Source: Amphiura filiformis (taxonomy: Eukaryota; Echinodermata; Ophiuroidea; Amphilepidida; Amphiuridae). Taken from it: 64,000 nt of DNA. Below are positions 10,573-24,700 of this stretch, one piece after another. The translations under genes were made by a program, and so were the position numbers. The notes beneath the pieces were generated by a model. That model made no database searches. It had not been told where the DNA came from and worked only from the letters and a program-made list of their open reading frames with translations. The stretch spans positions 21,225,029 to 21,289,028 of the forward strand of contig NC_092646.1 of the NCBI RefSeq assembly GCF_039555335.1, given 5' to 3'. How positions within the stretch are numbered: the first letter of the stretch is position 1; each line of letters opens with the position of its first letter.

Positions 10573-10915
10573 GGGGTCACCCCATTGTGGCCTGTACACC
10601 ATCCGCGATAATCAACTTTTGAAAAGCACCTAAACAAGGATTTAACCCTTGGCTAAAACAATACTCTAAACAGGTAACACACGCCTGTTTCACACCCTAA
10701 ACAGGGATTTTATTCCTTAAATCAAATTTCATACCCTAAATTTCATTTCCGCGTATTTAGCAATTGCAATTTTGAACCATTTCCCCCCTATTTTTCATGT
10801 TTTTGACACCTAAACACGATCACGCACGTATCGTACTCTACCTAAAAAAAAAAGCGACCCTTTTACGCGTTTTCATTATAGCGGATGGTGTATAGGCCAC
10901 AGTGGGAGTGACCCC
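10573..10915. repeat. MITE with ~34-bp terminal inverted repeats
   Basis: The left end reads GGGGTCACCCCATTGTGGCC then TGTACACCATCCGC. The right end reads GCGGATGGTGTATAGGCCAC then AGTGGGAGTGACCCC. The interior holds repeated CACCCTAAACAGG-like words and has no coding capacity. Confidence 0.85.
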
Positions 10916-11298
10916 CCCCCCCCGGAGTTGTACATATTTATTACTGATCGCATCTTTTGAACAGCCAAGGACACACTGAATTAGCATGCATTGCTAACTG
11001 TTCAATAGAAGCAAAATTGCTTCCCCCCAAAATTGCTCCCCCTGATAATTATGATTAAAACTAAGCTTAATCCCCATCAGCCCTGTGGACTATAATCTTA
11101 CCATATCTCTGATTGGCTTGATACATGATATAGCGCTCTTTGAAACCAATCTATTATAAATTAATGAAACTGGCAAATTGGTGAGGCTAAAAACTTTTAC
11201 GGTTTACATTATTTCGGAAAACGGACTTTTGAAATGCGAAGAACAAGGTTGTGCGCACTTCAATAAAACGTCAAATTTTGTTTTTGTTTACGTTAAGG

Positions 11299-11955
11299 GA
11301 AGGGGTATGAACGTTTGGACAGTATTTATTGTGGGACATTAGAGCACATCAGACATATCGAATTGCATTCTGAATACGAAGAATGTCATTCTGATATCAA
11401 ATAATTTTGATTTTTGAAATTACGCAATGAATACACATTTTATGGCAAATCATTAAAAATTGATATTTTTTGATATTTAACAGTACTCGAAGTAAACTTT
11501 ATAAATCTGATGATTTATACTTAACGTGTATGTAGGTGGGATGAAAAGCCGACGATCAATTGAAAATTTTGACCTTTCATATTGAAGATATGGATTTTTT
11601 CCCCAAAACACCAAAAGAAAATTAGGTCTTTTTGGGAAAAAAATCCATATCTTCGATATGAAAGGTCATAATTTTCAATTGATCGTCGGCTTTTCCTCCC
11701 AGCTACATACACTTTAAGAATATATCATTAGATTTATAAAATTACTTCGAGGACTGTAATATATCAAAATTTGAAAAATATCAAATTTTTATAATTTGTC
11801 ATAAAATTTGTATTATATCGTGATTTTCAAAAATGAAAATTATTTGATATCAGAAAGACATGCTTCAGTATTCAAAATGCAATTCGATACGCCTGAGGTG
11901 CTCTCATGTTCTTTATTAAATACTATCGAAACGCTCAAAACGCTCATTCCAGATC
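11299..11955. repeat. Long palindromic MITE, family B
   Basis: The two halves are near-complete reverse complements. Left: GGTATGAACGTTTGGACAGT near the tip, GCCGACGATCAATTGAAAAT and ATATGGATTTTTTCCCC towards the middle. Right: the same words inverted, ending near CGCTCATTCCAGATCCC. A second long copy with an insertion is at 37967-39052, and an ends-only copy is at 820-955. Confidence 0.9.
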
Positions 11956-12534
11956 CCTTAAGGGGGTCAAATTAAGTTAATTAGTTTCAAAAGCACTGAA
12001 AGGGCCTTTCGGACTAATCACCTCCAATAAGGTTGCAGTATTTGGACTTGCGGGTCAATTTTTTGTCTGATATCCGGTCACTCATATCATTATACACAGG
12101 AGCTAACTGGTAATCAATTTTGTGGTTGGCCAACATCTTGAGCATAGTGGCTGTTATCATATTTACATAATGATGACAATGATAGTGGTGATGAGGAGTC
12201 TTTTTGTTGTTGTAATGTTTAGTCCTACCAGGGGAGATGTTTAATATTTAATGAAGTCCTACTGGGACATGCGTTAACATGTAGTCATGACGTTTAGGGG
12301 GAGGAGCTTTTTCTCTTTTTAATACTGTGTTGTCCTACAAGTAAGAGGATAAAAGTAGTCCAACAGGGCAAATAAAATAAAGTCCTAACTATGCATTTAC
12401 GAGCTGCGAAAGACGGGTAATCTGCTAGTCAAAATAGTTCTTAGAGGCCGATGATCTGGCAGTGTCCATGTGGTCAAACAAATCATTTTTGTGTAATTTT
12501 ATCTTATTTTTTATCCACTCTCCTTTTCCCCCAG
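11956..12534. other. Sequence upstream of the first recognised FANCG exon
   Basis: Contains several AGTCCTA/AGTCCTAC words (12220-12390) of unknown nature. The pyrimidine tract and CCCCCAG at 12520-12534 form a good splice acceptor, so at least one 5' exon, probably non-coding or encoding a few residues, should lie upstream. None could be identified with confidence. Confidence 0.45.
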
Positions 12535-12701
12535 CATATGCCACCAGTATGACTCAACAGTTTTTACAGCAGGCAGGCAAGTGTTTTCTTCAAGGAAAGT
12601 TCAACCAATGCAAGACACTGCTGGATAATCTGCCTGTGATAGACATTAAGAGGTCTGTGGTTCTTCAACTGGTACAAGAAAGCAACCTACTCTTATGCAA
12701 G
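12535..12701 (+). CDS. FANCG: FANCG exon 1 (first recognised)
   Basis: The acceptor is CCCCCAG and the donor GTATGTGG; the exon ends in phase 0. The first in-frame ATG of the exon (12549) opens MTQQFLQQAGKCFLQGKFNQ, a TPR-like helix pair. The exon starts with a split codon, so translation could begin further upstream. Confidence 0.75.
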
Positions 12702-15700
12702 GTATGTGGTATGAACAATGGCGGCACCACAGGGGGGCATGTCGGCAAATGCCTTCCCAGTCAGAACTCTTGCCCCCTGTTGCCTCCCAGTAAAAACCCA
12801 AAATTACGAAAAATTCACTTTTTGCAGCAATTTTGCGCAAAATTTGTTGATCTGAAATTCACTTTGCTCCCCCCCCCGAAAATATTCCTGGCGCGGCCAC
12901 TCGGTATGAAGAAGGAAAATATGTGACCTGTTACAGCGAAAGGTACCTTTGGGGTAATATTCTGTTGGAAATGGTGGGAAAGGTTGCGGGTTCGACCCTG
13001 GTAGTGGCTTAGTATGCTTGTGGGAAAATTAAGTTAACTTAAAGTTCCCCTGGACAAGAATTTTCTGCTAATTGTCTTGTTGAAATCCGTGGAGCTAATC
13101 CTGGATATGACGGCCAATTCTCGCATTTCACGATACAATGCGCCGCCAACGGTTGCTCTTGCTAGTCCAATTTTTGGCCTCCAGCGTCGACATCGCCTTG
13201 CTAGCCACCACTGGATTTTTACGAGAGTGTGATAATAATGCTGAAAACAGCTCCACCAAGGATTATAATTACTAATTATATTGACATTTAAACACATAAC
13301 GTCCTGTGTTACAGCTTATTTTTGACAACTGAATGCGAAATTACATGCCAGTGCTTGATGATATCTACTTCCGGGACTGGCTTGTTGATCAATTTCCCAC
13401 AATTCAACGCGCTATGACGACTGTCGCATTTTAAACCGAATGGGGCGCATAGATTGAAAAATGCAAGAATTGTGGAATGTTAAAAGAAACTGAACAACAA
13501 AAATGTTGTTCAACGATGTTTTAATATAAAATAATTCACTGACGTTTCGTACAAAAGTACTTTATCAAAGTGATGAAATAGAGAATTGTGGAATGCTGTT
13601 GTTAAATGGTTATGGTTATGGTTATGGTATGATATAGGCCTACATGTGGGCTGTAGTATTGGTCCTCGGCAGCCTGTAAAATGGGGTGGGGCTTGTGCCT
13701 GTGTGTAACACACTTTAACTCATCATGCAATTTTTTTTTGTGTGTGGAAATTAATGGATGTTGCAATCTTGTTGAACAAGCTGCGTAGCATTTTCGTAGC
13801 TAGCAAGCATTGCATAGCACTAGCTAGCAAGCTAGCATATTGCATAGCATTGCATAGCATTGCTTAGCTAGCTAGCAAGCTAGCTATTACATTTTTTATT
13901 TATATAGCACAATTTAAGCGCTGGAGAATCATAGATCGCATCAACTAAGCCTGATTCAGCCGACCTGGCGCAAACCTATCCTCATTAAGATTATAACATC
14001 TACCAGTTATCTGAGCAGCTCCCCAACTTCAGGCATTGGGAGAAGGAATGAAGTTTTTAATAACCAAACAACTAATCACCGATTTTAAATATAGCATATA
14101 TTAATAAACAGTCAGTGATTAATACCAATTTGTAATTGAATAGAATGCTATTTATTATTGAATTGAATACAGGAAGATGCTAGCATATTAACCTGTGATA
14201 AAAACCAAGTACCATCATCAGCAGCTGTCAAACAAGTACTACAAAAATTAAGAGGTAGGTTTACAGCAGATACTGTCTGTTACAGCTGTCAGCTACAGCA
14301 ATGATGCCTCATGCAAGCTTGCCTTTAACTATAGTCCAACCTCTCTTATCCGGCCATGAAATCAATAACAGAAAGATCTGTATAAAAGAGGTCCGGATAA
14401 GAGAGGTTGGACTGTATAAGAGAGTGATTGATAAATATAAGCATCCACTATAGCTCTTGCCAAGGTCCTTTTGATGAAAATTTGAACTGGCAGGGACTGT
14501 ATGACACACTCATCTTGATTATCGCATTAAATGCATTAAGTCATGCCAAGGTCATGTGTTGTTACACAGCTTGTTCAATGACCGAGGTGCCAATATTTCA
14601 TGACATATATAATTCAATTAGTTAATTATCAGGACCCCACTTTTGTGTTTACGCTGTACCAGGCTGTACAAATGCTAAATCTGGAACATGTGCAAAAGAA
14701 AATAAATAGTATAGGATCTCAAACATCTTTAACAAAACTGAATTTGGATTTTGATCGACATCTAACTCATCTAGCTTGATCACATGACATATGGGTCACA
14801 GTTTCAACATGTTGGTCATTTGTGACAAAATTAAATGAAACTGAGTACCTACGTAATATACAGGGTTGTAGCTAGGATATTTCTAGACCTCTATACCGTA
14901 TTGTTCCTAATAAGCGCCCATTGGCAATGACATTTCATGAAGGGTGGGCGTTTAATAGGGATCAATTTTTTGTATACAGTTTTTAGATGCGTCTGTATGC
15001 AGTAGGAATGGCTTACCATCATGAGAAATGAATTTCCTATAATATTCAGTGAGACCTAGCAATGATCTAACATTGTTTTTTTTGTATAATTGCACTTAAT
15101 AATAGTACATTTTATTGCTTTTTCAATTTTCATTTAGGAACATTTTTGGGGTGGGCGTTTAATAGAGACTGGGCGCTTATTAGGAACAATACGGTATGTG
15201 CCATTTAATAAAAATCTTGCGTATTTGGCAATTTATTGCCAAAATGGACCAAACTCTCGACCGATTCAATAAAACTGCAATTTTAGCCTCTTGAGTGGTA
15301 GGTTCCATTGGTAAAATTACAGCTGAGTGTTGGGCTCCAAAACTGAGTGCTGGGATTGGCTGCCCATTTCATAGCAACAAGTACAACCCTGGTAATATAA
15401 TAGTTTTGGGTACATAAAAAGAAAACTAAAAGATAAGGACAAAGTGGTGCCTCAGCGGCAGAAAGACGTATCTCCATTAACTGCTCATGATTGCATTTGA
15501 TATGATTGAATTTACTTAATGTCCATGGTTGGGCTATACACCTCCTATGGCAGACATGATCTTAATCTCCCACACAGGGAGTGTGAATTTCAAATGGGAT
15601 TACTTGAATGTGTGACTCCATTAGAAATCTATACACACCGTGTGGGTGATTAGTGTCTTTTATGAATATTAAATAGAATAGCCATGGTACATGCATTCAT

Positions 15701-18700
15701 GTACTAGCTGGGTATATACCATATACCCTGAGTGAACTTATGCATATAATGTATCACAAGCAATAATAGTATCATACACATAGCAACTAATGGAGATGCA
15801 TATCATTCAAGGAATTCCAGTGTGTAGATGCAGTGTTTTCTTTAAAGCCATATGTCACAATTTTAGCACTGTGAAAAATGAGATTTGGTGCATTAACACA
15901 GGCCTAAAATCGGACTCTTCCCACATTCCTGTTCCATCTTGTCTGGTTCACCTCCTTTTGTTATATTCTTGAAGAAATTCATCAGATTTGTGTGATACAA
16001 TAACAATTAACAGAGTGTTCTTCTTGTCAAAACCAATTAATTTTACTGACCTGACAGTTTCAACCATCTTGATTGAAGGCCATCATCGGAGTGATGGTAC
16101 TTGATCCTTCCGTCTTGTTGCACGCCGCCATTGAATCCATGTGGATAAGAAAGAGAGCTCCTAACACCATGAACAGAGATGAGGGGGCCCATTTTCTGGG
16201 TGCTAGAGCGCCCTCTGTTGGTGATCAATCAACCAGAAGGAAGGATCAAATACCATCCCTCCGATATGATGGCCTTCGACCAAGATGACCGAAACTGTCA
16301 GGTCAGTAAAATGAATTGGTTTTGACAAGAAGAACACTCTGTTAATTCCTTGTGTTATAGCTGCATTAAATTATGCTTCACAGCAACACTTTTAGATCCA
16401 CTTGGTGGACATGGACATAAGCCACACATTATAAATCCTTGTATTTATTTATACATAATGCATGATAGATGACTTTTGTATGTCTTGTTTCAAGTTGAGA
16501 GTAACGCCATGTTGGATTTGGCAGTAGCAGATTCGAATCACGCACGCTAACCTAATCCTGCAGGATGTATACACATGAGTAGAAAAGGATTTGTCAATAC
16601 GCTGGCAGCGCAACTGCGTAAAATGCACTGATTCGAATCTGTCACTGCAAAATCCAACATGACGTTGCTTTCAACTTGAGATCAGGCACACTATACCTTG
16701 TTATAGTTATTGCATTCTCTTGGAATGGAGAAGTCCTTAAAATAAGATTTTGTCATTAAAACTTTCTTTTCCTGTTTTCGTTCTTGCAGGACTTCCAGCG
16801 TCTAAGAAGCTTTTGCCTCTGGAATTAGCTCTAACATACAATGAAGTTATGTTATCACATTTGCAAGGAAGTACAGGCCAAATGGCGTGGGATGTGAAGA
16901 GGGAGATACCTGAATTGGAAAAGAAACTGTCGAGTTGTCTGAAAAGATGTAAGGAATAAACTTTGGGATTTCAAAAATAATAATTCAGAGATTGCAATTA
17001 ATCAGTACGTCCATCGTCTACCACCTGCGCATGTCATTATGTCATGCTTGTTAGTAACAACTGAAAAACAAACATGATGGACATGAATACAGATACGAGA
17101 GTGACTTTTGCCCCAAACCATGTGTTTGCATGCAGTTGTGAAAGGATTGCACACTGAATGTTCTTAGATCTAAATTTCAGATGCGGGGCAGGCTTAGCTG
17201 CACTTGGACATTTTGTGCAAAATCAATTCCCATAGATTTCGGGGTAACGTCCAACACCAAATTTACACGTAATTTTCTCAGTTATACCGAATGGTCTATT
17301 CCATTTAAAATCCACACTACCCCTGTGGAAGATTTTGGAAATGTCTTCCACTGAGAGAGTATGAATTTCAAATGTTACCCGTCAGGGTTAATCATTTTGA
17401 AACCCATACTCCCCCTGTATTATGGGTTTACCTATATCTTCCACAACTGGAGTGAGTATTTCGAATAGAAGTTACCCAACTGTCTATTCTATTCAAAAAC
17501 TCATACTCCCTCTGTGGAAGACTTCTGCTAAATCTTCCACAGGGGTATTGTGGATTTTAAATGGAATAGCCCAATAAGGGCATTGTCTTGTTTTAATTGT
17601 TAAGACTGTGTTAATTATTATTCAGCATCGAAGTGGTTACGTAATTCTCTTGGTTAGCGGATCACGCTATTTTGGTATGCCTTTGAGTGCCATATACTTT
17701 GTGTGATGATTGTTATGATCGTGGTTCATTACTCAAAAACGTGTGATCCCGTTGACATAGTAACTTGGACACTGAATTGTTTATGAGCTACCTGTCATTG
17801 TTCTGTTTTGATAACAGGCCTAGGACAATGACATTCACTGACTGATGTTTAGTAAAAATATGTGTTTTCTTGAATTAGGCCCATGGCTCGCCAAGCTCCT
17901 CACAAGTTTTCTCTACGGCCCTAGAATATTCTTCTAAAATAAACTTTGACAACTTGTATAACTCGTAATGAATCTCTGTTTATCACACACACAGGTAGAG
18001 CAGCACTGAAGTTGACCAAGAATTCAAGACATGGAGATATAGAAGAGCAGCTGAAGGAAATATCAAGTGTAAAACTAGAAACAGGTATATTGAATAAGGA
18101 CTGTACGTTAAAAACCACCTATACATGTGATCATGACCTGCAGAGCAATTTTAGATCAGGTGCTGGTATTCACATTGTTCGGGCTGGTATATACATATTA
18201 TACATGCAACAAATTTCTTATATAGTGCACCAATGGATCAGACCACAACATCTTGCACTTGATAGGCAGCCAATGGAAGGTATTAATCACCAATCAGAAT
18301 AGAGCTTTGCAAATTATTCACCCAATATTTTTGTGTGGTGAAATTATCTCTTGTAATATCTACTTATAATGTCCGTACTGTAAATCAACAAGGGAAAATG
18401 CATCAGCTATTCATGGGCTGTGCTGATGCAGGTATTGACATTGCGAATTCAAGAACATCGTCTCATTACACCAAGCCCAACCGATGAACTTTGGTCAGAT
18501 GATAGGAACTGGGTTTTATTATTCAGTTCTGCTACCAAGCAAAGGCACGGAGGAGTTGGTCTGGTCATGTCCAAGCACATTCACAGATGTCTTAAGAGTG
18601 TTGAAGCTGTTTCTGAGAGGATACTATTTGTAACATTCCATGGCAACCCTCAGCTCAGCATCACTGTTGTATATGAAGAGCTTTGTTTCAAAACCCCTTA

Positions 18701-21700
18701 CATCCACTTTTGGCCAAATTGAGTTATTGGCATAATATTATAGTGTGGGTAAAAATACACATTTTGGTGGTTGTTTGACCTTCATACTACCTTCCTTCCG
18801 GAGTTATCGATATTTCCTGTTTGGGAAATCTTAGGGAATTTCCGGAAATCTGAACTTAAAATTAATATAGAATTGTTTTGTTTAAAATTTTTGATGTATA
18901 ATGGTAGCCTGGAATGTTCTTTACCTATTAAAACCAAAAGGAACTGTTTTTGGGTCACTATGTTTGAAAAAATCATTTTAATTAACAAAAGGTGTAGCTT
19001 CAGAAATACCCAAAAAATGAAATTTTCTCGAATTTAATTAAAAAAAAAAAAAAAAAAAAGTGAATGAGATATTTCAATTTTTCTTTTTGATTTTCAAAGC
19101 ATTAGTCAAGTTACATAATGTAGTGCAAACAAATGGGCTCAAATTTGATTGCAAAGGTGGTTTCTAGAAAAGGGTAAATTTATTTTGTTGCAAAACCCCT
19201 TACATCCACAAAAGGTGCAATATAAAAGAAATAATAAAATAAATAGGAAGCCTTGAAAATTGTCCCAAACCTATTCTTTTAGTTTCTATTTATCAACACT
19301 TTATCCAATCCCAAATTGAATCAAATCGAACAAGTAATACTTGCACAATTAAAAAAGCTGTTTTTCTCAAAAAGTCAAAAGTGGATGTAAGGGGTTTTGC
19401 AACAAAGCTCTTCAATTATGCACCCACTGAGTGCGCACCATCTTCTGACAAAGAGGAATTCTATTCATCTCTATCTGACCACCTGGATGGTATGAAAAGA
19501 CACAACATCCATCTCATCCTTGGCGATTTTAATGCCAGAATAGGAACAGACAGTCATCTTTCCCATCCTTGGGTCATTGGTCCACATTGCTACCATGATT
19601 CAGCAAATGACAATGGTGAGCGTCTGGTCAACACCTGCCAGGAGTACAATCTCAGACCGGCCCAGATGAGATTCCCACAACCCAGGAACCGTCTCTGGAC
19701 TTGGACCCATCCAGCTGGATCAACCCATGCACAGTTAGATCACATACTAATAAACAGCAAGTGGGTAAATTCTCTCCGCAACTGTCGAGCATACAACTCA
19801 GTAGAAGTGGACTCCGATCATCGTATTGTGAGCATCCGTCTAGCTGCCAGTCTGCGAACTAGCAAAGGAAAACCTTGCAAGAGACCAAAATTCAACTGGA
19901 AGAAGTTGCAAGATCCTGATACAAAGGAGGAATTTCAGCTGGAGCTATCAAACAGATTCCAGGTCTTGAGCATGGATGACACCACACCCATCTCTGATAG
20001 GTATGAGACCTTCGAAACAGCGGTCCGTGAAGTTGCCGAGAAAGTTATTGGAAAGCAAGAGCCATGCGGACTACCAAGTTGGGTATCAGATGCAACCATC
20101 AGACTTAAACTTGAAAGGGATGAGGCCAAAAAGCGGTACTCCATTTCAAAGTCGCAGTCAATCTAGAGAAAGATGGAGGAACTTGAACACCAGCCTTAAC
20201 AACTCCTATAAATCTGATGAGCTTGCTACCCTCAATAAGCAGATGGAAGACCTGAAGCTGGCCGACGAGATGGGGAATTATACCACCACCTGGAAAATTA
20301 TACACTCGCTTTCTGGGAAGAACTCAAGGAAAGGGGTGAAAATCAAAAAGAGAGATGGATCAGCTCCAACCAGTGACCATGAACTGCTTGAGGAATGGAA
20401 GGAATATTTTAGCTCACTCCTTAACAACGACAGTGGCACAGCAGCTTCAGAACTTCCTGCACCAGCTGTTGAAGATCTTCCTATTATCACTGAGCCCCCA
20501 ACTCGTAAAGAAGTAGTCAAAGCAATAGCAGCCATGAAGACCAACAAGGCAGCAGGATTGGACTGTGCTATAACTGCAGAAGCACTTCAGGGAGGAGGGG
20601 ATAGCATGATTGATATGATTCTCGAATTCTGTATGGAAGTATTCTCAACGCTGACACCACCACGTCAATGGGTTACTGAATGTAATCATTCCTCTACCAA
20701 AGAAAGGTGACCTCTCTCTCATGACAAACTACCGTGGTATTTCGCTTATGTCCATTGCCGCAAAAGTGTACAACAAGATCCTTCTGAACAGGATCCGACC
20801 CCACATTGATCCTTTACTGAGAAGCAACCAGGCTGGCTTTAGATCTGGTCGCAGTTGTGCTCAGCAAATACACATTTTGAGGAGGATCATAGAAGGCTTC
20901 AAGGAGTACCAACTTCCCTTAACAGTCACTTTTGTGGACTTCAAAAAAGCCTTCGACTCCATCAACAGGTCCGTCATGTTTTCAGTGCTGCGGCATTATG
21001 GAATACCAAGGTTGTGGTCAATGCCATCCAGGTGCTCTACAAAGACTCCAATAGTGCCGTTATGGTAGATGGCAGTATCTCGGAGCCTTTCCAAGTAACA
21101 ACTGGAGTGCTTCAGGGTGATGTGTTGGCACCATTCCTGTTCATTATCCTGGTAGACTACCTTCTGGTGAAATCAACTTCTGGAATTGACGCTGGAATTG
21201 TTACCTACCCACGTCGGTCAAGCAGGTATCCTGCCAAGATGCTGAATGACCTGGATTTTGCTGATGATATTGCCCTGCTGGAATCTTCCATAGACCGGGC
21301 CAGTCACAGCTTACTAGGACTGCAACTGCAGCAGCAGATCTAGGCCTTGTAATCAGCGCACCTAAGACAGAATATATGACTGCAAACTGTAACGCCCAAC
21401 CAGCACTTGAAGTCTATGGTAGTACCATCAACCATGTCACAGACTTCAGGTATTTGGGTTCAAGATGGGCTCTAGTGTTGGAGACCTAAAAGAAGAAAAG
21501 CACTAGCCTGGGCAGCTTTCTGGAAACTGGAACGCCTTTGGAGAAGCCTGTCCCTGCCAATCGAAACAAAAATCAAGCTGTTTCAGACAACGTGTGTTAC
21601 TGTCTTTCTGTACGGGTGCGAGTCATGGGTAATTTTACCAAGGACATGGAAAACAAGATCAATGCATTTGCAACATCTTGCTACAGAGTCATGTTAAACA

Positions 21701-24700
21701 TCAAGCGTGTGGATCGGATTCCAAACGAAACCATCTACAACCTGACCAACACCACTCCACTGGTTGCCAGAGTCAAGATTCATCAACTCAAATTTCTCGG
21801 CCATATATTGCGTCTTGAAGATGGCGAGCCTGTGAAAGAATATGCGCTTTATATATTCCACCACATGGGAAGAGGAAACCGGACGGCCACAAGCACACTG
21901 TACTTACAGTATGTCCAGCACCTCCTGGGAGATACTGAAGGGATGCTGCAGCCAAACAAAATTGTTTCGCTTGCCCAAGATCGCATTAGTTGGAGAAAGC
22001 TTGTGAGTCGCCTGCTCCGCAGCCGACTGATGATGATGATGGTGAAATTATTCTAACAATGTTGCTGATTGGACCAATTGATATGAAAACTTCTTTTTGG
22101 CCAATCGGCAGGTAGTTCTCATGGGGTTAAACAAACTGACATTTACCAGCAAAGTGGATCAATTTGGCTGCTTTTTATGCTGGAGAGATTGCAAACATTC
22201 AAGATGTTTTGCTTTTGCACCATATAACAAGGCATTGCCATAGACATTCTGCAAAGATCTGTTCTGTCAAGTGCTTTTATCTTGAACATTATATTCTTCA
22301 TAAACATATAAATCGACACAACAAAATCTAAGTTGAGTACTTTCTTGTGCAGGCCTGCACGGACTAGGCCAGTTGCTTTGGCTTTCATTTTTTGGTCAAC
22401 TGAAGGTGGAGAAGATGCAGTAGAGGTTATCCACTTTACTCATGTGTGACTTCTAACAAAAGGCGCTTGTTCCCGTAGTATTCCTCATTCAACCCAATTC
22501 AATGCATGACTTCTGAGTTACCTGCATGACTTTGGCGGGCTATTTTGAAACAGTTATAGAACATAACCTCTATTTGTTTGAGAGCATTCACAATAGCTTC
22601 CATTGACCGCCAAACTGCTTGTATGGATTCAGCTCTGGCTGTCCATCTTCTTTGGGACAGATTACGCAGATACAGGGCATTCTCTATCTTAACCATATGC
22701 TCGTTCAGTACCGAATGTCACTTGGTGCCCAGAAAAGAAGACATACAGCTCCTCCAAAATGTTGAACATTTCCTTGATGATGGCACTGCTGTCACATGCT
22801 CTGTGAGCTTGGCAAGGAACATACGGTATCGTTCTCTTCAGCTTATTGGTAACCTCTGCCTGTGCACCAATGTGCACCAATGTGCTTTCCAGACATACTG
22901 GATGCGAAGTCATAAGATTGGAATGCAAGTTCTTCTGTATTCAACTGATTGTCATCTAAGGACTGTAGGATGTCATGTGCTTTTCCTGCCCCGGTTTTGT
23001 CCTTAGTTTCCTTTACTTCAAGAAGTCTTTCTTTAACTTCACCATTCTCGTTGACATATCTGCAACCGCTAGACGATCTTTGTGAGATACACCTGGAGTT
23101 GTGTCAGCCATAACTGTGAACACGCTGACTTTATAACTTCGGACTGAACCTGTTTGTTGGAGTGCTTGCATGGTCAGTAGTATTATCATTTCATTTTGGG
23201 ACTCAGGCCTCATATAGGTAACGTGGTAAGGTCTCAGGCGCCTCTCTTTCAGCCATCGCCCCATTGTTCTACTATGACAACCTACGAGTTGCACAATTGA
23301 AAATTCAGGAACAAAGGAAAAGTGGAATCTGCTTATTTAGCTCTTTGTCTATGAAAACGGATCACACCAACATCGCCTGGCTAATAATTACTTTCTCTGC
23401 AGAGATACTAAAATCAATACCCGGGATCAATACACGTGAATGTCCTATGCACAAGTTTGATATGAGACGAAAATCTTTGGATACCGGGGTAGAAAATGAT
23501 GAATATCTCCCGTAAATGATTTTGTATAAAGAAACCGGATATGGTTCTTTGCACTTGAATATATATTTTGAACAGATATGATAGTCGTTAGCTTGCATCT
23601 TGAGATAGAAGCGGTGTCTTGAGGCAAAAACTGACAATAATTCTGATTTATATGTGCCGAATTATATAGCGCAGTGTATAGGCCAATCGTGAAGGTAGTC
23701 TAAAAGCATGACCTATGGCGTACATGTACCATGCTCGACTCGGCGAGGTCAGTCACTGGCCTAATCGGGGCTATTGTCAGTAGCCTTAGTCAGATGTCCT
23801 TTGGCCCATTATGCGACTCAAAACTATTAAACAGGTCGATATAAAATGGCCATGCGTGGCAGTGGATTCAACCTACCATGGCGATTTCTGCCATGAAGAT
23901 ATCGGGGCGATGACACTGTGCGGATGGCATGTCTTTATAAAATCACAAATATTTATACATTCTTGGACAGGCCTAGGCCTGTGTAAAACTAATATGATTG
24001 TTAATGTGGATCAATTGTACAGGTTTACTTCCCTCTATCACTCATCATCTCTCACTCTCTTCCATCTCTCATTTTATTGACATCCCTTTTTCTCTATCTC
24101 CCCCACTCGCCTCTATCTCTCTCCCTCCCTTTTCTCCTTCTCTCTCCCCCTTCCTTCTCTCTCTATTTCCTCTCTCCCCCTTTTTGAGATCAACAGTGGG
24201 TGTAGCACCCTCCACAGCGACGGCCTTGGCTGGACCAAGGAGTGTAAAAAAAGTTAACGGTATACAGCTTGTTTAATAATGAATGCAGGCATGAATAATA
24301 GGCACATACCACTTAACATCCTGTGGGGATATCACCACCTTATGTGACACAATTCTTTTCATCATATGTTTGTCCTTTACTTTCTTTGTAGATACCGGTA
24401 CCTGTTTGGCCCTCCTGTGTTGTGTCATCAGTACATATTATCTCATGAACAGTGAAACGGATAGAGTGTTAAATGTGCTAGATACAGTGAAGAAACTTCT
24501 CCATGACTCGTCAACTCATGAACAGGTTTGTATAGGACGTTGTAAACGCCAGTGGCAGCACTGGGTGGTGGATGATGTAGCTCCCCCCTTCCCAGCTTGG
24601 GCTTTCCCCCAGTCAGTGTCCAAAATAAGGGGAAAAGTGGAGGTTGTCCCAAGGACAACCTAAGCATAGATTCTACTTGTCCTTAAAAAATTTCAGTTTT

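Noticed and set aside
12462..12534. In-frame extension of FANCG exon 1 from an upstream ATG
   Set aside because: The stretch is a pyrimidine-rich tract ending in CCCCCAG, a typical acceptor, and encodes only low-information hydrophobic residues.
23998..24276. Ser/Pro/Leu-rich open frame
   Set aside because: Produced by the CT-rich microsatellite; no splice or domain support.
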